Assembly (NCBI RefSeq): GCF_019093865.1
Contig: NZ_JABJXD010000001.1
Location: forward strand, 62,001-126,000
DNA: 64,000 nucleotides
From: Lentibacillus saliphilus
Lineage (GTDB): Bacteria; Bacillota; Bacilli; Bacillales; Amphibacillaceae
Reading direction: 5' to 3'
Shown here: positions 27,080-35,856 of the stretch, piece by piece
How positions within the stretch are numbered: the first letter of the stretch is position 1
How the letters are laid out: every line of letters begins with the position of its first letter
Made by a program: the position numbers and the translations under genes
The notes under the pieces: generated by a model
What the model saw: the letters and a program-made list of their open reading frames with translations, nothing else
What the model was told of the DNA's origin: nothing
Databases searched by the model: none

Positions 27080-28036
27080 ATGGTAAACGAACTCGCAACA
27101 TTTGCAGGTGGATGTTTTTGGTGTATGGTAGAACCGTTTGACGAGCGTCCAGGAATTGTAAAGGTTCTATCAGGTTATACTGGTGGACATGTTGCAAACC
27201 CGACGTATAAAGAAGTTTGTTCTAATACGACGGGGCATGTTGAAGCGGTTCAAATTGAATATGATCCAAGCATTGTCTCATATAAGCAGCTGCTCGATAC
27301 GTTTTGGCAGCAAATTGATCCAACCGATGCCGGTGGTCAATTTGCTGACCGAGGTACCTCGTATGAAACAGCAATCTTTTATCATAATGACAGTCAGCGC
27401 AAAATAGCAGAACAGTCCAAGCAAGCACTAGAGGATAGTGGGAAATTCAGTAAACCGATCGTTACACCAATACGACCAGCTCAATCATTTTATCCTGCTG
27501 AAGATCAACATCAAAATTACTATAAGAAACAATCGTTTCACTATCGTCTGTATAAAAAGGGATCAGGTCGGCAAGATTTCATTAACACGCACTGGAAACA
27601 GGCAAAAAGCCGTGAGCAATTGAAGGCGCAACTATCTCCGATGCAATATCACGTAACACAAGAAAATGGGACTGAGCCCCCATTTAGAAACGAATACTGG
27701 AATAATCAAGATGAAGGTATTTATGTAGATATTGTTTCTGGAGAGGTGTTATTTTCCTCGCGTGATCAATATGATGCCGGTTGTGGGTGGCCAAGCTTCA
27801 CAAAACCTATTGATCCATATGAAATAAGTGAAAAAGCCGATACAACTCATGGTATGAGACGGACAGAGGTTCGAAGTCGCCACGCTGACTCACACTTAGG
27901 GCATGTTTTTAATGATGGACCGAGGGAAACAGGCGGATTGAGATATTGCATCAACTCGGCAGCGATGCGCTTTATATCAAAAGAAGATATGGCCTTAGAA
28001 GGCTACGGAAATTATTTATATTTGTTTAATGACTAG
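27080..28036 (+). CDS. msrAB: Bifunctional methionine sulfoxide reductase MsrA/MsrB
   Basis: Fusion enzyme repairing both stereoisomers of methionine sulfoxide in proteins. The MsrA domain (about 1-170) begins with TFAGGCFWC, catalytic C12. The MsrB domain (about 175-318) has [13 protein letters not shown], the zinc-type CGWPSF region, [10 protein letters not shown] and the catalytic Cys in [13 protein letters not shown]. Length 318 aa is normal for an A-B fusion. ATGGAGG precedes ATG. It is probably monocistronic with a small gene following. Confidence 0.95.
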   Translation: MVNELATFAGGCFWCMVEPFDERPGIVKVLSGYTGGHVANPTYKEVCSNTTGHVEAVQIEYDPSIVSYKQLLDTFWQQIDPTDAGGQFADRGTSYETAIFYHNDSQRKIAEQSKQALEDSGKFSKPIVTPIRPAQSFYPAEDQHQNYYKKQSFHYRLYKKGSGRQDFINTHWKQAKSREQLKAQLSPMQYHVTQENGTEPPFRNEYWNNQDEGIYVDIVSGEVLFSSRDQYDAGCGWPSFTKPIDPYEISEKADTTHGMRRTEVRSRHADSHLGHVFNDGPRETGGLRYCINSAAMRFISKEDMALEGYGNYLYLFND

Positions 28037-28087
28037 AATATAGTTTATGATGATGTAAACAACATACATTTATTGAGGTGACGATTC

Positions 28088-28294
28088 ATGATTCATTTAA
28101 ATTGGGAAAAACGAGATACAATTAAGCAGATCAAGTGTGTTCACGCAGATGCAGAAAAGTTCATTGTCCATAATAAACTCACACCAGGTAAGTTGTATGA
28201 TGTAAAAAATGAGACAGATGAATTTTACTTTATTATTGACAATAGTGACCGTATCGGCGGTTTTCTTAAAACATATTTTGCTGAAGCTGAATAA
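28088..28294 (+). CDS. Small conserved protein (DUF6501-like)
   Basis: A 68-aa soluble protein with mixed beta/alpha composition (MIHLNWEKRDTIKQIKCVH start, ending GGFLKTYFAEAE). From memory it resembles the DUF6501 family of small Bacillaceae proteins of unknown function. TTGAGGTGACG gives a good ribosome site. It follows msrAB by 51 nt and might share its transcript. No motif suggests a role. Confidence 0.65.
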   Translation: MIHLNWEKRDTIKQIKCVHADAEKFIVHNKLTPGKLYDVKNETDEFYFIIDNSDRIGGFLKTYFAEAE

Positions 28295-28434
28295 CACGAT
28301 TGTTATAAAGTATAGCCATCTATAACGATTTTATATTATAATAGGTATTGTTCGTTATTAAATACTGAAAGCTAAGCCCATCGCGTTAGGGCTCCAGCAG
28401 TACAATGTTACCTAATGTTTAGGAGGAGATAACA

Positions 28435-28674
28435 GTGGCATTTGTTATAACGTCACCGTGTAAGGACGAAAAATCCGGCGAATGTGTGGAAGTTTGTCCT
28501 GTAGATTGTATTGAAGAAGGCAAAGACATGTTTTATATTGATCCAGATATTTGCATAGACTGTGGGGCATGTGAAGCCGTTTGTCCTGTTGAAGCGATAT
28601 ACATGGAAGATGAAGTACCTGAAGAAGAAAGTGACTATATCGAGTTGAATCGTAAGTATTTTGAAGAGCAATAA
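28435..28674 (+). CDS. fer: Ferredoxin with two Fe-S cluster motifs
   Basis: A 79-aa acidic electron carrier. The first cluster region is ECVEVCPVDC, the second CIDCGACEAVCPVEAI (C-x2-C-x2-C-x3-CP), with a further Cys in SPCKD, fitting the seven-iron/8Fe bacterial ferredoxin type. It starts with GTG behind AGGAGGAGATAA. The C-terminal extension (EVPEEESDYIELNRKYFEE) is usual for this subfamily. A terminator follows at once, so it is the last or only gene of its unit. Confidence 0.93.
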   Translation: MAFVITSPCKDEKSGECVEVCPVDCIEEGKDMFYIDPDICIDCGACEAVCPVEAIYMEDEVPEEESDYIELNRKYFEEQ

Positions 28675-28676
28675 TT

Positions 28677-28716
28677 AATCATCCGCTGCCACTTGTGTAG
28701 CGGATGATTTTATTTT
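28677..28716 (+). terminator. Terminator after fer
   Basis: Perfect 11-bp stem AATCATCCGCT/AGCGGATGATT with an 11-nt loop, followed by TTATTTTG. Confidence 0.88.
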
Positions 28717-28824
28717 GTAGAGGGAATGCTTCGCGAGTCACATAATATCCCAATTCCATATTGCAATCACCTCTATGCCAATGATATCGTTAGTTAACGT
28801 CTAGTTAAAGGGAGAGACTTGCAG

Positions 28825-29793
28825 ATGGTAGAGATACGTATTGAGGATATGAATGGCTTCCATTTTGGACATGCAGACGATCATGAGGCTTTAACAGGCT
28901 GTACCGTTATATTATGTGAGAAAGGTGCTGTGGGTGGTGTCGATGTAAGAGGAGGGGCACCAGGAACGCGCGAGACAGATTTACTTGCATCCGAAAATAC
29001 GGTCGATACGGTTCACGGCGTGTTTTTATCAGGGGGAAGTGCTTTTGGACTCGAAGTTGGCAGTGGTGTTATGACGTTTTTAGAAGAAAGAAATGTTGGA
29101 GTGGATGTTCACGTTGCAAAGGTACCGATCGTTCCTGGTGCCATCTTATTTGATTTATATCCAGGAGATCCGTCGGTTCGTCCAGGGAAAGAAATGGGGA
29201 TACAGGCGTGTCGTTATGCTATTCATAATGAACCATTTGAACAAGGGAGCGTGGGCGCTGGGATGGGTACCACTGTTGGAAAGGTGCTCGGTCCAGAATA
29301 TGTGATGCGTGGTGGTTTAGGCAGTTATGCGATCCGTATCGGTCAATTAGAGGTGGGTGCAGTCATTGCAGTTAATGCGTTTGGAGACATTGTTGATCCT
29401 GATACAGGAAGTGTTTTGGCTGGCGCATATGATCGAGAGACGCAGACATTCATCTCAACGCATGATCAGTTAAAACGCAACATTTTAGATGGCAATTCAC
29501 AACCATTTTCGGGAAATACAACAATCGGTACAATCGTTACGAATGCAGCGTTAACGAAAGCGCAAGCAAACAAAATCGCCTCTGTAGGTCATAACGGTTT
29601 CGCCAAAGTGATTCATCCAGCTCATACGCCTGTCGACGGAGATACATTATTTGCTTTGTCTACGAATAAGGTTGATGTTGATTTAAATGCACTGGCAGCA
29701 GTTGTCGTTGAAGTCGTGGAAAAAGCAGTCGTTAATGCGATTAAACATGCGCAACCAGCACGTGGTATACCAAGTTATCAAAGCATTAAATAA
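28825..29793 (+). CDS. P1 family peptidase (DmpA/S58)
   Basis: Self-processing N-terminal-nucleophile-type aminopeptidase family. The 322-aa protein has the family start (FHFGHADDHEALTGCTVI), the glycine-rich VRGGAPGTRETDLL and HGVFLSGGSAFGLE blocks and, at about residue 235, GNTTIGTIVTNA, where cleavage before a Thr/Ser would expose the nucleophile. AAAGGGAGAG fits the ATG at 28825; a TTG two codons earlier is possible. Substrate unknown (D-amino-acid amides or beta-peptides in studied relatives). Confidence 0.85.
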   Translation: MVEIRIEDMNGFHFGHADDHEALTGCTVILCEKGAVGGVDVRGGAPGTRETDLLASENTVDTVHGVFLSGGSAFGLEVGSGVMTFLEERNVGVDVHVAKVPIVPGAILFDLYPGDPSVRPGKEMGIQACRYAIHNEPFEQGSVGAGMGTTVGKVLGPEYVMRGGLGSYAIRIGQLEVGAVIAVNAFGDIVDPDTGSVLAGAYDRETQTFISTHDQLKRNILDGNSQPFSGNTTIGTIVTNAALTKAQANKIASVGHNGFAKVIHPAHTPVDGDTLFALSTNKVDVDLNALAAVVVEVVEKAVVNAIKHAQPARGIPSYQSIK

Positions 29794-29889
29794 ACCTGTT
29801 TTAAACCTGTGCGTGCTCGTATAAACAACCGATAAAACGTTAACACTACATATACGATACGAGTAAGTATGGAAGGACTGTGAACGTTT

Positions 29890-31419
29890 ATGACTTCAGG
29901 CAATCACATGCCGCAATACCCAGAATCATATTGGCGACAATCTGTGAGTTTATCACACTACCCAAAGCTTAATGAATCCATAAAGGCTGATGTTGGCATT
30001 GTCGGTGGTGGGATCACAGGCATTACAGCAGCTTATTTACTAACGTTAAAAGGTCTTGACGTCGTATTAATCGACGCTGGCCCCGTTTTACAGGGCACAA
30101 CAGGGCATACGACTGGAAAAGTGACGGCTCAGCACGGATTGATTTATGACGAATTCATTCAGCATTTCGGTCAGGATAAGGCAACTCTTTATTATGAAGC
30201 GAATATGGAAGCTATGCGGATGGTTGAACAGCTCATTGAGACACATAAGTTGGATTGTGATTTTACAAAAGAAGATGCTTATATTTATACCGAATCCGAT
30301 GATAAACGGACACAATTAGAAAAAGAAGCAAAGGCGTATGATCTACTGGGTATAAAAGGAGAGCTGGCCGATGATATGCCGCTAGACATTCCATGTAGAT
30401 CGGCATTAAGAATGTCTAGTCAAGCACATTTTCACCCGCTGAATTATTTAAACGGATTGCTAAGAAAAGCTGTTTCGAACGGTTTACGTATCTATGAAGG
30501 TACTGTTGCAGTTGATGTTGAATATAGAAAACATCCAGCGATTGTAACGAGAGATGGTAACCGAATTACTTGTAAACATATTATTCAAGCGTCACATTAT
30601 CCATTTTATGACGGCGAAGCATTTTTTCCAACGAGAATGTATGCAGAAAGGGCTTATATAATTGCTGTAGAGTCCTCCAAAGCGTATCCAGGTGGGATGT
30701 ACATAAATGCTGATCAGCCAACCCGATCGATCCGAAATGTCACGATAAATGGAAAAGATGCATGGTTAATTGCAGGCGAAAATCATAAAACGGGCCAGGG
30801 TGAAGCAATGATTAAGCATTATGAGGCTTTAGAAGCCTTCACAGAACAGAGAATAGGTATTAAAAATTTCCTTTATCGTTGGTCTGCTCAGGATCTAACA
30901 ACGCTTGATAAAATGCCTTATATTGGCCCGGTTACAAGGGGTCAGGAAAATGTGTACGTTGCAACCGGCTTTCGGAAGTGGGGAATGACAAACGGCACAA
31001 TAGCAGCTAAAATGCTTTCAGATTTGATTGTGAATGGCGAATCACCATATGCAGATCTCTATTCGCCATCACGGTTTCAAGCAGACCCAGCCCTTCGCAA
31101 ATTCGTTTCATTTAATACTGATGTTGCAAAGCATTTAATCAAAGGAAAACTCGAATATACAAACGGTGATGTAAACGCTTTACAGAGCGATGAAGCAACA
31201 GTGACACGGATTAACGGAAAACGCACAGGTGTGTATAAAGATGAAAACAATGAATTACATGCCGTTGATACGACATGCACGCATTTAGGGTGTGAAGTGC
31301 ATTGGAATTCAGGTGATAGAACTTGGGATTGTCCTTGTCATGGTTCAAGATTTACGTATACTGGAGATATTGTTAATGGACCCGCAACAGATCCGTTAAA
31401 AACGATTAATCTTGACTAA
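29890..31419 (+). CDS. yhfW: FAD-dependent oxidoreductase with C-terminal Rieske domain (YhfW-like)
   Basis: A 509-aa fusion. Residues about 1-400 form a DAO-type FAD oxidoreductase (dinucleotide motif VGIVGGGITGITAAYLLT, then HTTGKVTAQHG, and the late YVATGFRKWGMTNG). Residues about 415-509 form a Rieske [2Fe-2S] domain with CTHLGCEVHWN and DCPCHGSRF, giving the two Cys and two His ligands. This matches B. subtilis YhfW. The substrate is not known. It is preceded by about 95 nt and closed by a strong terminator. Confidence 0.9.
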   Translation: MTSGNHMPQYPESYWRQSVSLSHYPKLNESIKADVGIVGGGITGITAAYLLTLKGLDVVLIDAGPVLQGTTGHTTGKVTAQHGLIYDEFIQHFGQDKATLYYEANMEAMRMVEQLIETHKLDCDFTKEDAYIYTESDDKRTQLEKEAKAYDLLGIKGELADDMPLDIPCRSALRMSSQAHFHPLNYLNGLLRKAVSNGLRIYEGTVAVDVEYRKHPAIVTRDGNRITCKHIIQASHYPFYDGEAFFPTRMYAERAYIIAVESSKAYPGGMYINADQPTRSIRNVTINGKDAWLIAGENHKTGQGEAMIKHYEALEAFTEQRIGIKNFLYRWSAQDLTTLDKMPYIGPVTRGQENVYVATGFRKWGMTNGTIAAKMLSDLIVNGESPYADLYSPSRFQADPALRKFVSFNTDVAKHLIKGKLEYTNGDVNALQSDEATVTRINGKRTGVYKDENNELHAVDTTCTHLGCEVHWNSGDRTWDCPCHGSRFTYTGDIVNGPATDPLKTINLD

Positions 31420-31446
31420 ACAGTCTCTATGAGGCTGTTTTTTGTT
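31418..31446 (+). terminator. Terminator after yhfW
   Basis: 10-bp stem AAACAGTCTC/GAGGCTGTTT (one wobble), 3-nt loop, then TTTG; overlaps the last bases of the stop codon. Confidence 0.85.
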
Positions 31447-31503
31447 TCATCTCACTATCTCTAGTATACTTTGTTTATGAGATATGAAATAAAGCTTTGT
31501 ATC

Positions 31504-31537
<34 letters not shown>

Positions 31538-31606
31538 GAAAACAAAAAAGGGAAAAGACATAAAGAAAACCTATTCTCCCTTCACGCCATGATCATTCCT
31601 TTAATC

Positions 31607-31638
31607 AATAAGGGCTAATCGCTAAATTAGCCCTTATT
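31607..31638. terminator. Hairpin after the serine hydrolase
   Basis: Perfect 13-bp stem AATAAGGGCTAAT/ATTAGCCCTTATT with a 6-nt loop directly after the minus-strand gene. T-runs on both sides are short, but the stem is long. The interval 31447-31606 before it has no gene. Confidence 0.72.
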
Positions 31639-31644
31639 GACACT

Positions 31645-32652
31645 TTACTTATTTACTGCTAAACTTTCGATTTCCTTAAGCATCTCATAAGCGCCTTCTG
31701 ATTTATTTGAGCAAACAACGATGGTGAGATTTAAATCAGGATAATAGACAGAACGATAATTCACGCCTGGATCATATCCCATTTGAATATACTTCACGAC
31801 ACCCTTTTCGTTTAACTCCATATACCCACCATAACCGTAAAAGATATCTTCTACTACATTTTCACGAGGCGTCAACAAGGTCCGAGTCATTTCTTTGGAC
31901 ACTATCCTGCCATTCATTAATGCCTCCCAAAAAATCGACATATCCGTTACAGTCACATAAGCACCACCATCAGGTCCACCTTTTGCTGGCAGAGAATAAA
32001 TGTTCGTCCTCCATGTACCATCTGGTTTTTCTATATAACCGTTTGCAACGTTTTCAGGTAATTCATCCATTGAAAAATACCCTGATTCAGTCATGCCAGC
32101 TGTTTGAAAGATATTTTTTTCGATATAATCAGCGAAATCTATGCCACTGATATGCTCAACAATAAGCCCTAAAATAATATAACCCGTATTATTGTATTTG
32201 AAAGGACTACCTACCTCTGCTTGCATTTTTTCATACTGAAACATTGGAAGAAAGTCTTTTGCACAGCGAACACGATACATTGGCAAGCTTTCCCAAAGCA
32301 CCTCAAAATCATCCATTTCGTCTTCATCGAAATAATCTGGTACTCCAGATGTATGCGTTAATAAATGATGAATGGTGATCTTTTCATCAAAATACGGAAA
32401 TTCAATATCCAAGCAATTGATGAGTTTTGTGTCAAATGTGATGAGTCCTTCCTCCACCAACTTGCAAATTGCAATAGCTGTAAAAATCTTGCTGCCGGAT
32501 GCAATCGAAAATCGAGTGTGTGATTGATTTGAAATTTTTTCCGACTGATTCGCATAGCCAAAGCTCTCCGATAAAAGAGTCTTATCATCCTTGCGTGAGT
32601 AAATACTCCCAGAAAATTGGAGTTCCTGTTGTCTTTTGATCAATCTATTCAT
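31645..32652 (-). CDS. Serine hydrolase, beta-lactamase class C/PBP4* family
   Basis: A 335-aa penicillin-recognising hydrolase. The SxxK motif is SGSK (about residue 52, in FSIASGSKIFTA), YxN is YNN (YNNTGYIILG), and HLLTHTSGVPDYF is a typical family block. No signal peptide, so it is probably cytoplasmic; B. subtilis has similar esterase-like proteins. GGGGGAAC precedes the ATG. It has its own divergent promoter facing the cyd operon. Substrate unknown; a resistance role cannot be inferred from sequence. Confidence 0.85.
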   Translation of the reverse strand: MNRLIKRQQELQFSGSIYSRKDDKTLLSESFGYANQSEKISNQSHTRFSIASGSKIFTAIAICKLVEEGLITFDTKLINCLDIEFPYFDEKITIHHLLTHTSGVPDYFDEDEMDDFEVLWESLPMYRVRCAKDFLPMFQYEKMQAEVGSPFKYNNTGYIILGLIVEHISGIDFADYIEKNIFQTAGMTESGYFSMDELPENVANGYIEKPDGTWRTNIYSLPAKGGPDGGAYVTVTDMSIFWEALMNGRIVSKEMTRTLLTPRENVVEDIFYGYGGYMELNEKGVVKYIQMGYDPGVNYRSVYYPDLNLTIVVCSNKSEGAYEMLKEIESLAVNK

Positions 32653-32765
32653 CTTTGTTCCCCCTGAATGTGTTTTTTCTTAAGGTTCAATGGACTGAAT
32701 AACACATTCAATTACCTTTTTCACATTTGAAAACGATTCATCTTGCTCTCCCCCTTTACTTTTTG

Positions 32766-32794
32766 AGTATAGCATCAGGCTATATTTTTCACAA
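32766..32794 (-). promoter_or_regulatory. Promoter of the serine hydrolase
   Basis: Minus strand: -35 TTGTGA (32789-32794), 17-bp spacer ending TGC, -10 TATACT (32766-32771), an extended -10 type. Leader of about 105 nt. Confidence 0.65.
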
Positions 32795-32816
32795 TTATTA
32801 AAATGAATTCTATAAG
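32788..32816 (+). promoter_or_regulatory. Possible promoter of the cyd operon
   Basis: Plus strand: -35 TTCACA (32788-32793), 17-bp spacer, -10 TATAAG (32811-32816). Its -35 is the same DNA as the -35 of the divergent serine hydrolase promoter. Confidence 0.45.
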
Positions 32817-32907
32817 TCATCAATCCCCTTCTAACTCATTTTGAACTAAAAAACCCCTTTTAAATGACAGATTTTGGGCACACTACCTATACAAAGGAGC
32901 GAATTAT

Positions 32908-33003
32908 ATGTTTAAAAGTCATGAAAAGAAGCTACTATGGCTCACGTTTATTGTTGCAGCTATCATGCTTCTCTCCATTGTTGGACGACTATTCAGTGGT
33001 TAA
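32908..33003 (+). CDS. 31-residue single-pass membrane protein upstream of cydA
   Basis: Short ORF with AAAGGAG 8 nt before ATG. The protein is a basic N-terminus (MFKSHEKKLLW) followed by one hydrophobic helix (LTFIVAAIMLLSIVGRLF) and stops 12 nt before cydA, whose AAGGGGG site overlaps the stop. Size and topology resemble accessory subunits of bd oxidases (CydX, CydS), but a CydS-like gene is already present downstream. I do not recognise a family. Confidence 0.6.
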   Translation: MFKSHEKKLLWLTFIVAAIMLLSIVGRLFSG

Positions 33004-33015
33004 GGGGGCTTTATA

Positions 33016-34356
33016 TTGATTAATGAAGATGCTGTTTTCGCTAGCAGAGTGCTAACAGAGCTTACACTGTCGTTTCATATTATTTACGCGACGCTGGGTG
33101 TCGGTGTACCAGTCATGATTATGATTGCCCATTGGGTTGGCATTAAAAAAAAGGACGAGCACTACATTCTACTAGCTCGCCGTTGGACACGTGGATTTGT
33201 TATTACGGTTGCTGTAGGTGTTGTGACAGGTACAGCTATAGGCTTACAATTATCCTTACTTTGGCCTAATTTCATGGAATTAGCTGGCAAAGTCATCGCA
33301 TTACCATTGTTTATGGAAACCTTTGCGTTTTTCTTTGAAGCGATATTCCTCGGCATTTACTTATATACGTGGGATCGCTTTAAAGATCAGCGCAAGCATT
33401 TATTATTGCTCATTCCTGTTGCAATTGGGGCGTCTTTTTCAGCCGTATTTATTACAATGGTCAATGCATTCATGAATGCGCCACAAGGCTTTGACATCGT
33501 CAATGGAGAGCTTGTCAATGTGAATCCACTTGTAGCGATGTTCAATCCGGCTATGCCAACGAAGGTTGCTCATGTTGTTGCCACAGCTTACATGACATCC
33601 GCCTTTGTGCTTGCTGCCATCGGCGCGTTTCGACTGTTGCGAGGCTCTCAGCATATGTACCATAAAAAGGCACTCTATTTAATGATGAAGATTGGCTTCG
33701 TGTTTTCGATTGCGACACTCTTAATAGGTGATCTGTCTGGAAAATATTTAGCTGCCTATCAACCAGAGAAGTTAGCTGCGGCCGAATGGCATTTTGAGAC
33801 AGAGGATTATGCTCCACTCATTTTACTCGGCTGGTTAGATGAAGAGGATAATGTGAAGTATGCCATTGAAATTCCGTACGCACTCAGTATGTTAGCTCAC
33901 GCCTGGCCGTCTGCTGAGGTGATCGGGCTTGATCAGTTTCCGAAAGATGAGATTCCACCGTTATATATTCATTACTTATTTAACATCATGGTCGGCATAG
34001 GCATGCTCATGATTGTCGTATCATTTATGTACTGGATCGGTGTGAGACGTCATTGGCGGTTCATTCATACGCGTGCTTTTCGATGGCTAATTGTAGCAGG
34101 TGGTCCTTTATCGATTATCGCAATAGAAACTGGCTGGTGGCTTGCTGAGGTTGGGCGACAGCCGTGGATATTGCGTGGCATCATGAAAACAGCTGAAGCA
34201 GCAACGACGAGTGATCACGTCGATATTATGATTTATCTGTTTTCTGGTCTTTATCTCATTCTTGGAATTGGATCAGTTGTCGTTCTATCTCGCATGTTTC
34301 GAAACAATCCTATTGAACGAGAGCTCGAAGAAAGAAAAGGAGCTGTTCACTTATGA
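33016..34356 (+). CDS. cydA: Cytochrome bd-type quinol oxidase subunit I
   Basis: Haem-bearing subunit of the bd-type terminal oxidase, reducing oxygen to water with quinol electrons. The 446-aa membrane protein has about nine hydrophobic segments, an early haem-ligand His in LTLSFHIIYATLGVGVP, conserved LQLSLLWPNFM and the GWWLAEVGRQPW motif. It belongs to the shorter YthA/CIO-like group rather than long-Q-loop E. coli CydA. Start is TTG at 33016 behind AAGGGGG. It overlaps cydB by 4 nt. Confidence 0.93.
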   Translation: MINEDAVFASRVLTELTLSFHIIYATLGVGVPVMIMIAHWVGIKKKDEHYILLARRWTRGFVITVAVGVVTGTAIGLQLSLLWPNFMELAGKVIALPLFMETFAFFFEAIFLGIYLYTWDRFKDQRKHLLLLIPVAIGASFSAVFITMVNAFMNAPQGFDIVNGELVNVNPLVAMFNPAMPTKVAHVVATAYMTSAFVLAAIGAFRLLRGSQHMYHKKALYLMMKIGFVFSIATLLIGDLSGKYLAAYQPEKLAAAEWHFETEDYAPLILLGWLDEEDNVKYAIEIPYALSMLAHAWPSAEVIGLDQFPKDEIPPLYIHYLFNIMVGIGMLMIVVSFMYWIGVRRHWRFIHTRAFRWLIVAGGPLSIIAIETGWWLAEVGRQPWILRGIMKTAEAATTSDHVDIMIYLFSGLYLILGIGSVVVLSRMFRNNPIERELEERKGAVHL

Positions 34357-35381
34357 CGATGAATTTAGAGGTTATCGGAATTACAGTTCTTTGGACATTT
34401 TTATTCGGGTATGTCATTATTGCGTCCATCGACTTTGGTGCCGGATTTTTCAATGCCTTTAGTGAATTTACCAATAAACAACATATTCTTACTAAAATTA
34501 TCCAACGGTACTTATCACCTGTTTGGGAGGTGACCAATGTCTTTTTAGTCTTCTTCTTCGTAGGAATTATTGGTTTTTTCCCGAAAACCGCCTTTTATTA
34601 TGGTACCGTTCTCCTTATTCCAGTGAGCATTGCCGTCGTTCTATTAGGTATACGTGGTTCTTACTATGCCTTTGAAACGTACGGTACAAAAGGACATAAA
34701 GGCTACGCATTTATGTATGGTGTTGCAGGCCTTTTTTTACCGGCAGCGTTATCAATTGTATTAACCATTTCGGAGGGCGGATTTGTAGCCATCGTATCTG
34801 GACAGCCTACTCTAGATTATTGGGCGCTCTTCACGAGTCCTTTATCATGGAGTATCGTAGCGCTCAGTTTAACCGCTGTTCTTTATATATCAGCTGTATT
34901 TCTAACGTGGTATGCCAATAAAGCTGAGGACGTAGATGCGACGAACCTGTTGCGAAAATACGCGTTAACGTGGGCATTCCCGATGATTATTACTGCCGGA
35001 GGTATTATCTATCAACTTAGTTCTCACAATCCAGCTCATTATGAACGTATTTTGGGGATCTGGTGGATGTTTGCGATTTCCACGCTCTTCTTTTTAGGCA
35101 CGGTTTGGCTCATTTGGAAGCGCAAAAACTACGGGCTTGCCTTTGGATTGCTCGTCGGACAATTTGCCTTTGCATTTTACGGCTATGGGATATCGCACTA
35201 TCCGTATCTCCTCTACCCTTACTTAACGATCTATGACAGCTTTACGAATGAAGCAATGGCCATATCGCTCATCGTTGCATTTATATTAGGGTTATTACTA
35301 CTCATCCCTTCTTTGTATTTGTTGCTGCGGCTTTTTCTTTTTAGTAAGGATTATGTGCGTGGCAAAACAGACCATTATTAA
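34353..35381 (+). CDS. cydB: Cytochrome bd-type quinol oxidase subunit II
   Basis: Structural partner of CydA, 342 aa with about eight or nine membrane segments; the N-terminal helix carries the family motif FGYVIIASIDFGAGFF and the following WEVTNVFLVFFFVG. Its ATG overlaps the cydA stop (ATGA), so it is translationally coupled. It corresponds to YthB in B. subtilis. Confidence 0.93.
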   Translation: MTMNLEVIGITVLWTFLFGYVIIASIDFGAGFFNAFSEFTNKQHILTKIIQRYLSPVWEVTNVFLVFFFVGIIGFFPKTAFYYGTVLLIPVSIAVVLLGIRGSYYAFETYGTKGHKGYAFMYGVAGLFLPAALSIVLTISEGGFVAIVSGQPTLDYWALFTSPLSWSIVALSLTAVLYISAVFLTWYANKAEDVDATNLLRKYALTWAFPMIITAGGIIYQLSSHNPAHYERILGIWWMFAISTLFFLGTVWLIWKRKNYGLAFGLLVGQFAFAFYGYGISHYPYLLYPYLTIYDSFTNEAMAISLIVAFILGLLLLIPSLYLLLRLFLFSKDYVRGKTDHY

Positions 35382-35398
35382 GTTATGAGGTGAATCGA

Positions 35399-35512
35399 AT
35401 GGAAAATTTCTTGCTTTTTATTGCGCCCTTTATCGTATTGATTATTTCAATCGTCATCGCATTTTGGGTATCATTACAAGATGACGCCGTTACAAAGGAT
35501 GAATCACAATAA
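35399..35512 (+). CDS. cydS: Cytochrome bd small subunit CydS
   Basis: A 37-aa peptide with one membrane helix (ENFLLFIAPFIVLIISIVIA, then FWVSLQDD) and an acidic tail. It matches what I recall of CydS, the third subunit in the Geobacillus bd oxidase, and of the small gene ythC after ythB. TTATGAGGTGAATCG gives a good GAGGTG ribosome site. It ends directly at the start of a dispersed repeat. Confidence 0.85.
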   Translation: MENFLLFIAPFIVLIISIVIAFWVSLQDDAVTKDESQ

Positions 35513-35842
35513 GGGCTAGGACAAAAGAAGTTTAACCAAATGAAATCCGAATAATATAGACGCTACGGAAATACACTTCGCGACCGACAAACACGATGTT
35601 TTAGTGTCGCCGTTGGTCACAGGACGCGCCGAATTTAATCGAATCTCCCCTCGGTGAGCCTCGGGCCAACAGGATGTTGGTCATGAAGGCGTTGCGACAT
35701 GACGTCGCGGTCTTAGCCTTCTTTCCCACACACTGCGGGGTCTCACCTATGCCTTCCTCCCACTGGAATCTACGTAAATTTCTGGAGCTAGTGTTGAGCA
35801 TTATTTGTCTTTTAGATTAATCTTTATGTTATGTGCCAGCCC
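35513..35842. repeat. Palindromic dispersed repeat, copy 1 (330 bp)
   Basis: Intergenic element similar over its whole length to 57670-58063. Left end reads GGCTAGGACAAAAGAAG, right end reads TTATGTGCCAGCC. Inside are an inverted pair around CTACGGAAATACAC/GTAAATTTCTGGAG and several small hairpins, for example CCAACA/TGTTGG. GC content is clearly above the neighbouring AT-rich sequence. No conserved reading frame with copy 2. It fills the gap between cydS and the DNA-binding gene. Confidence 0.8.
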
Positions 35843-35856
35843 ACTTCCCTTCCCCA

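Noticed and set aside
31645-32652. True beta-lactamase (antibiotic resistance)
   Set aside because: SxxK and YxN motifs fit the broad class C/esterase family, but there is no signal peptide and no resistance-gene context, so only serine hydrolase is supported.
32785-32800. Rex-binding site in front of the cyd operon
   Set aside because: Only one half-site (TTCACAA) is present; the inverted partner at the right distance is missing.
35601-35801. 66-codon minus-strand ORF inside repeat copy 1 and a 61-codon ORF (57856-58041) inside copy 2
   Set aside because: The two ORFs lie in corresponding DNA but their amino-acid sequences do not agree and reading frames shift, so the repeat is not coding.
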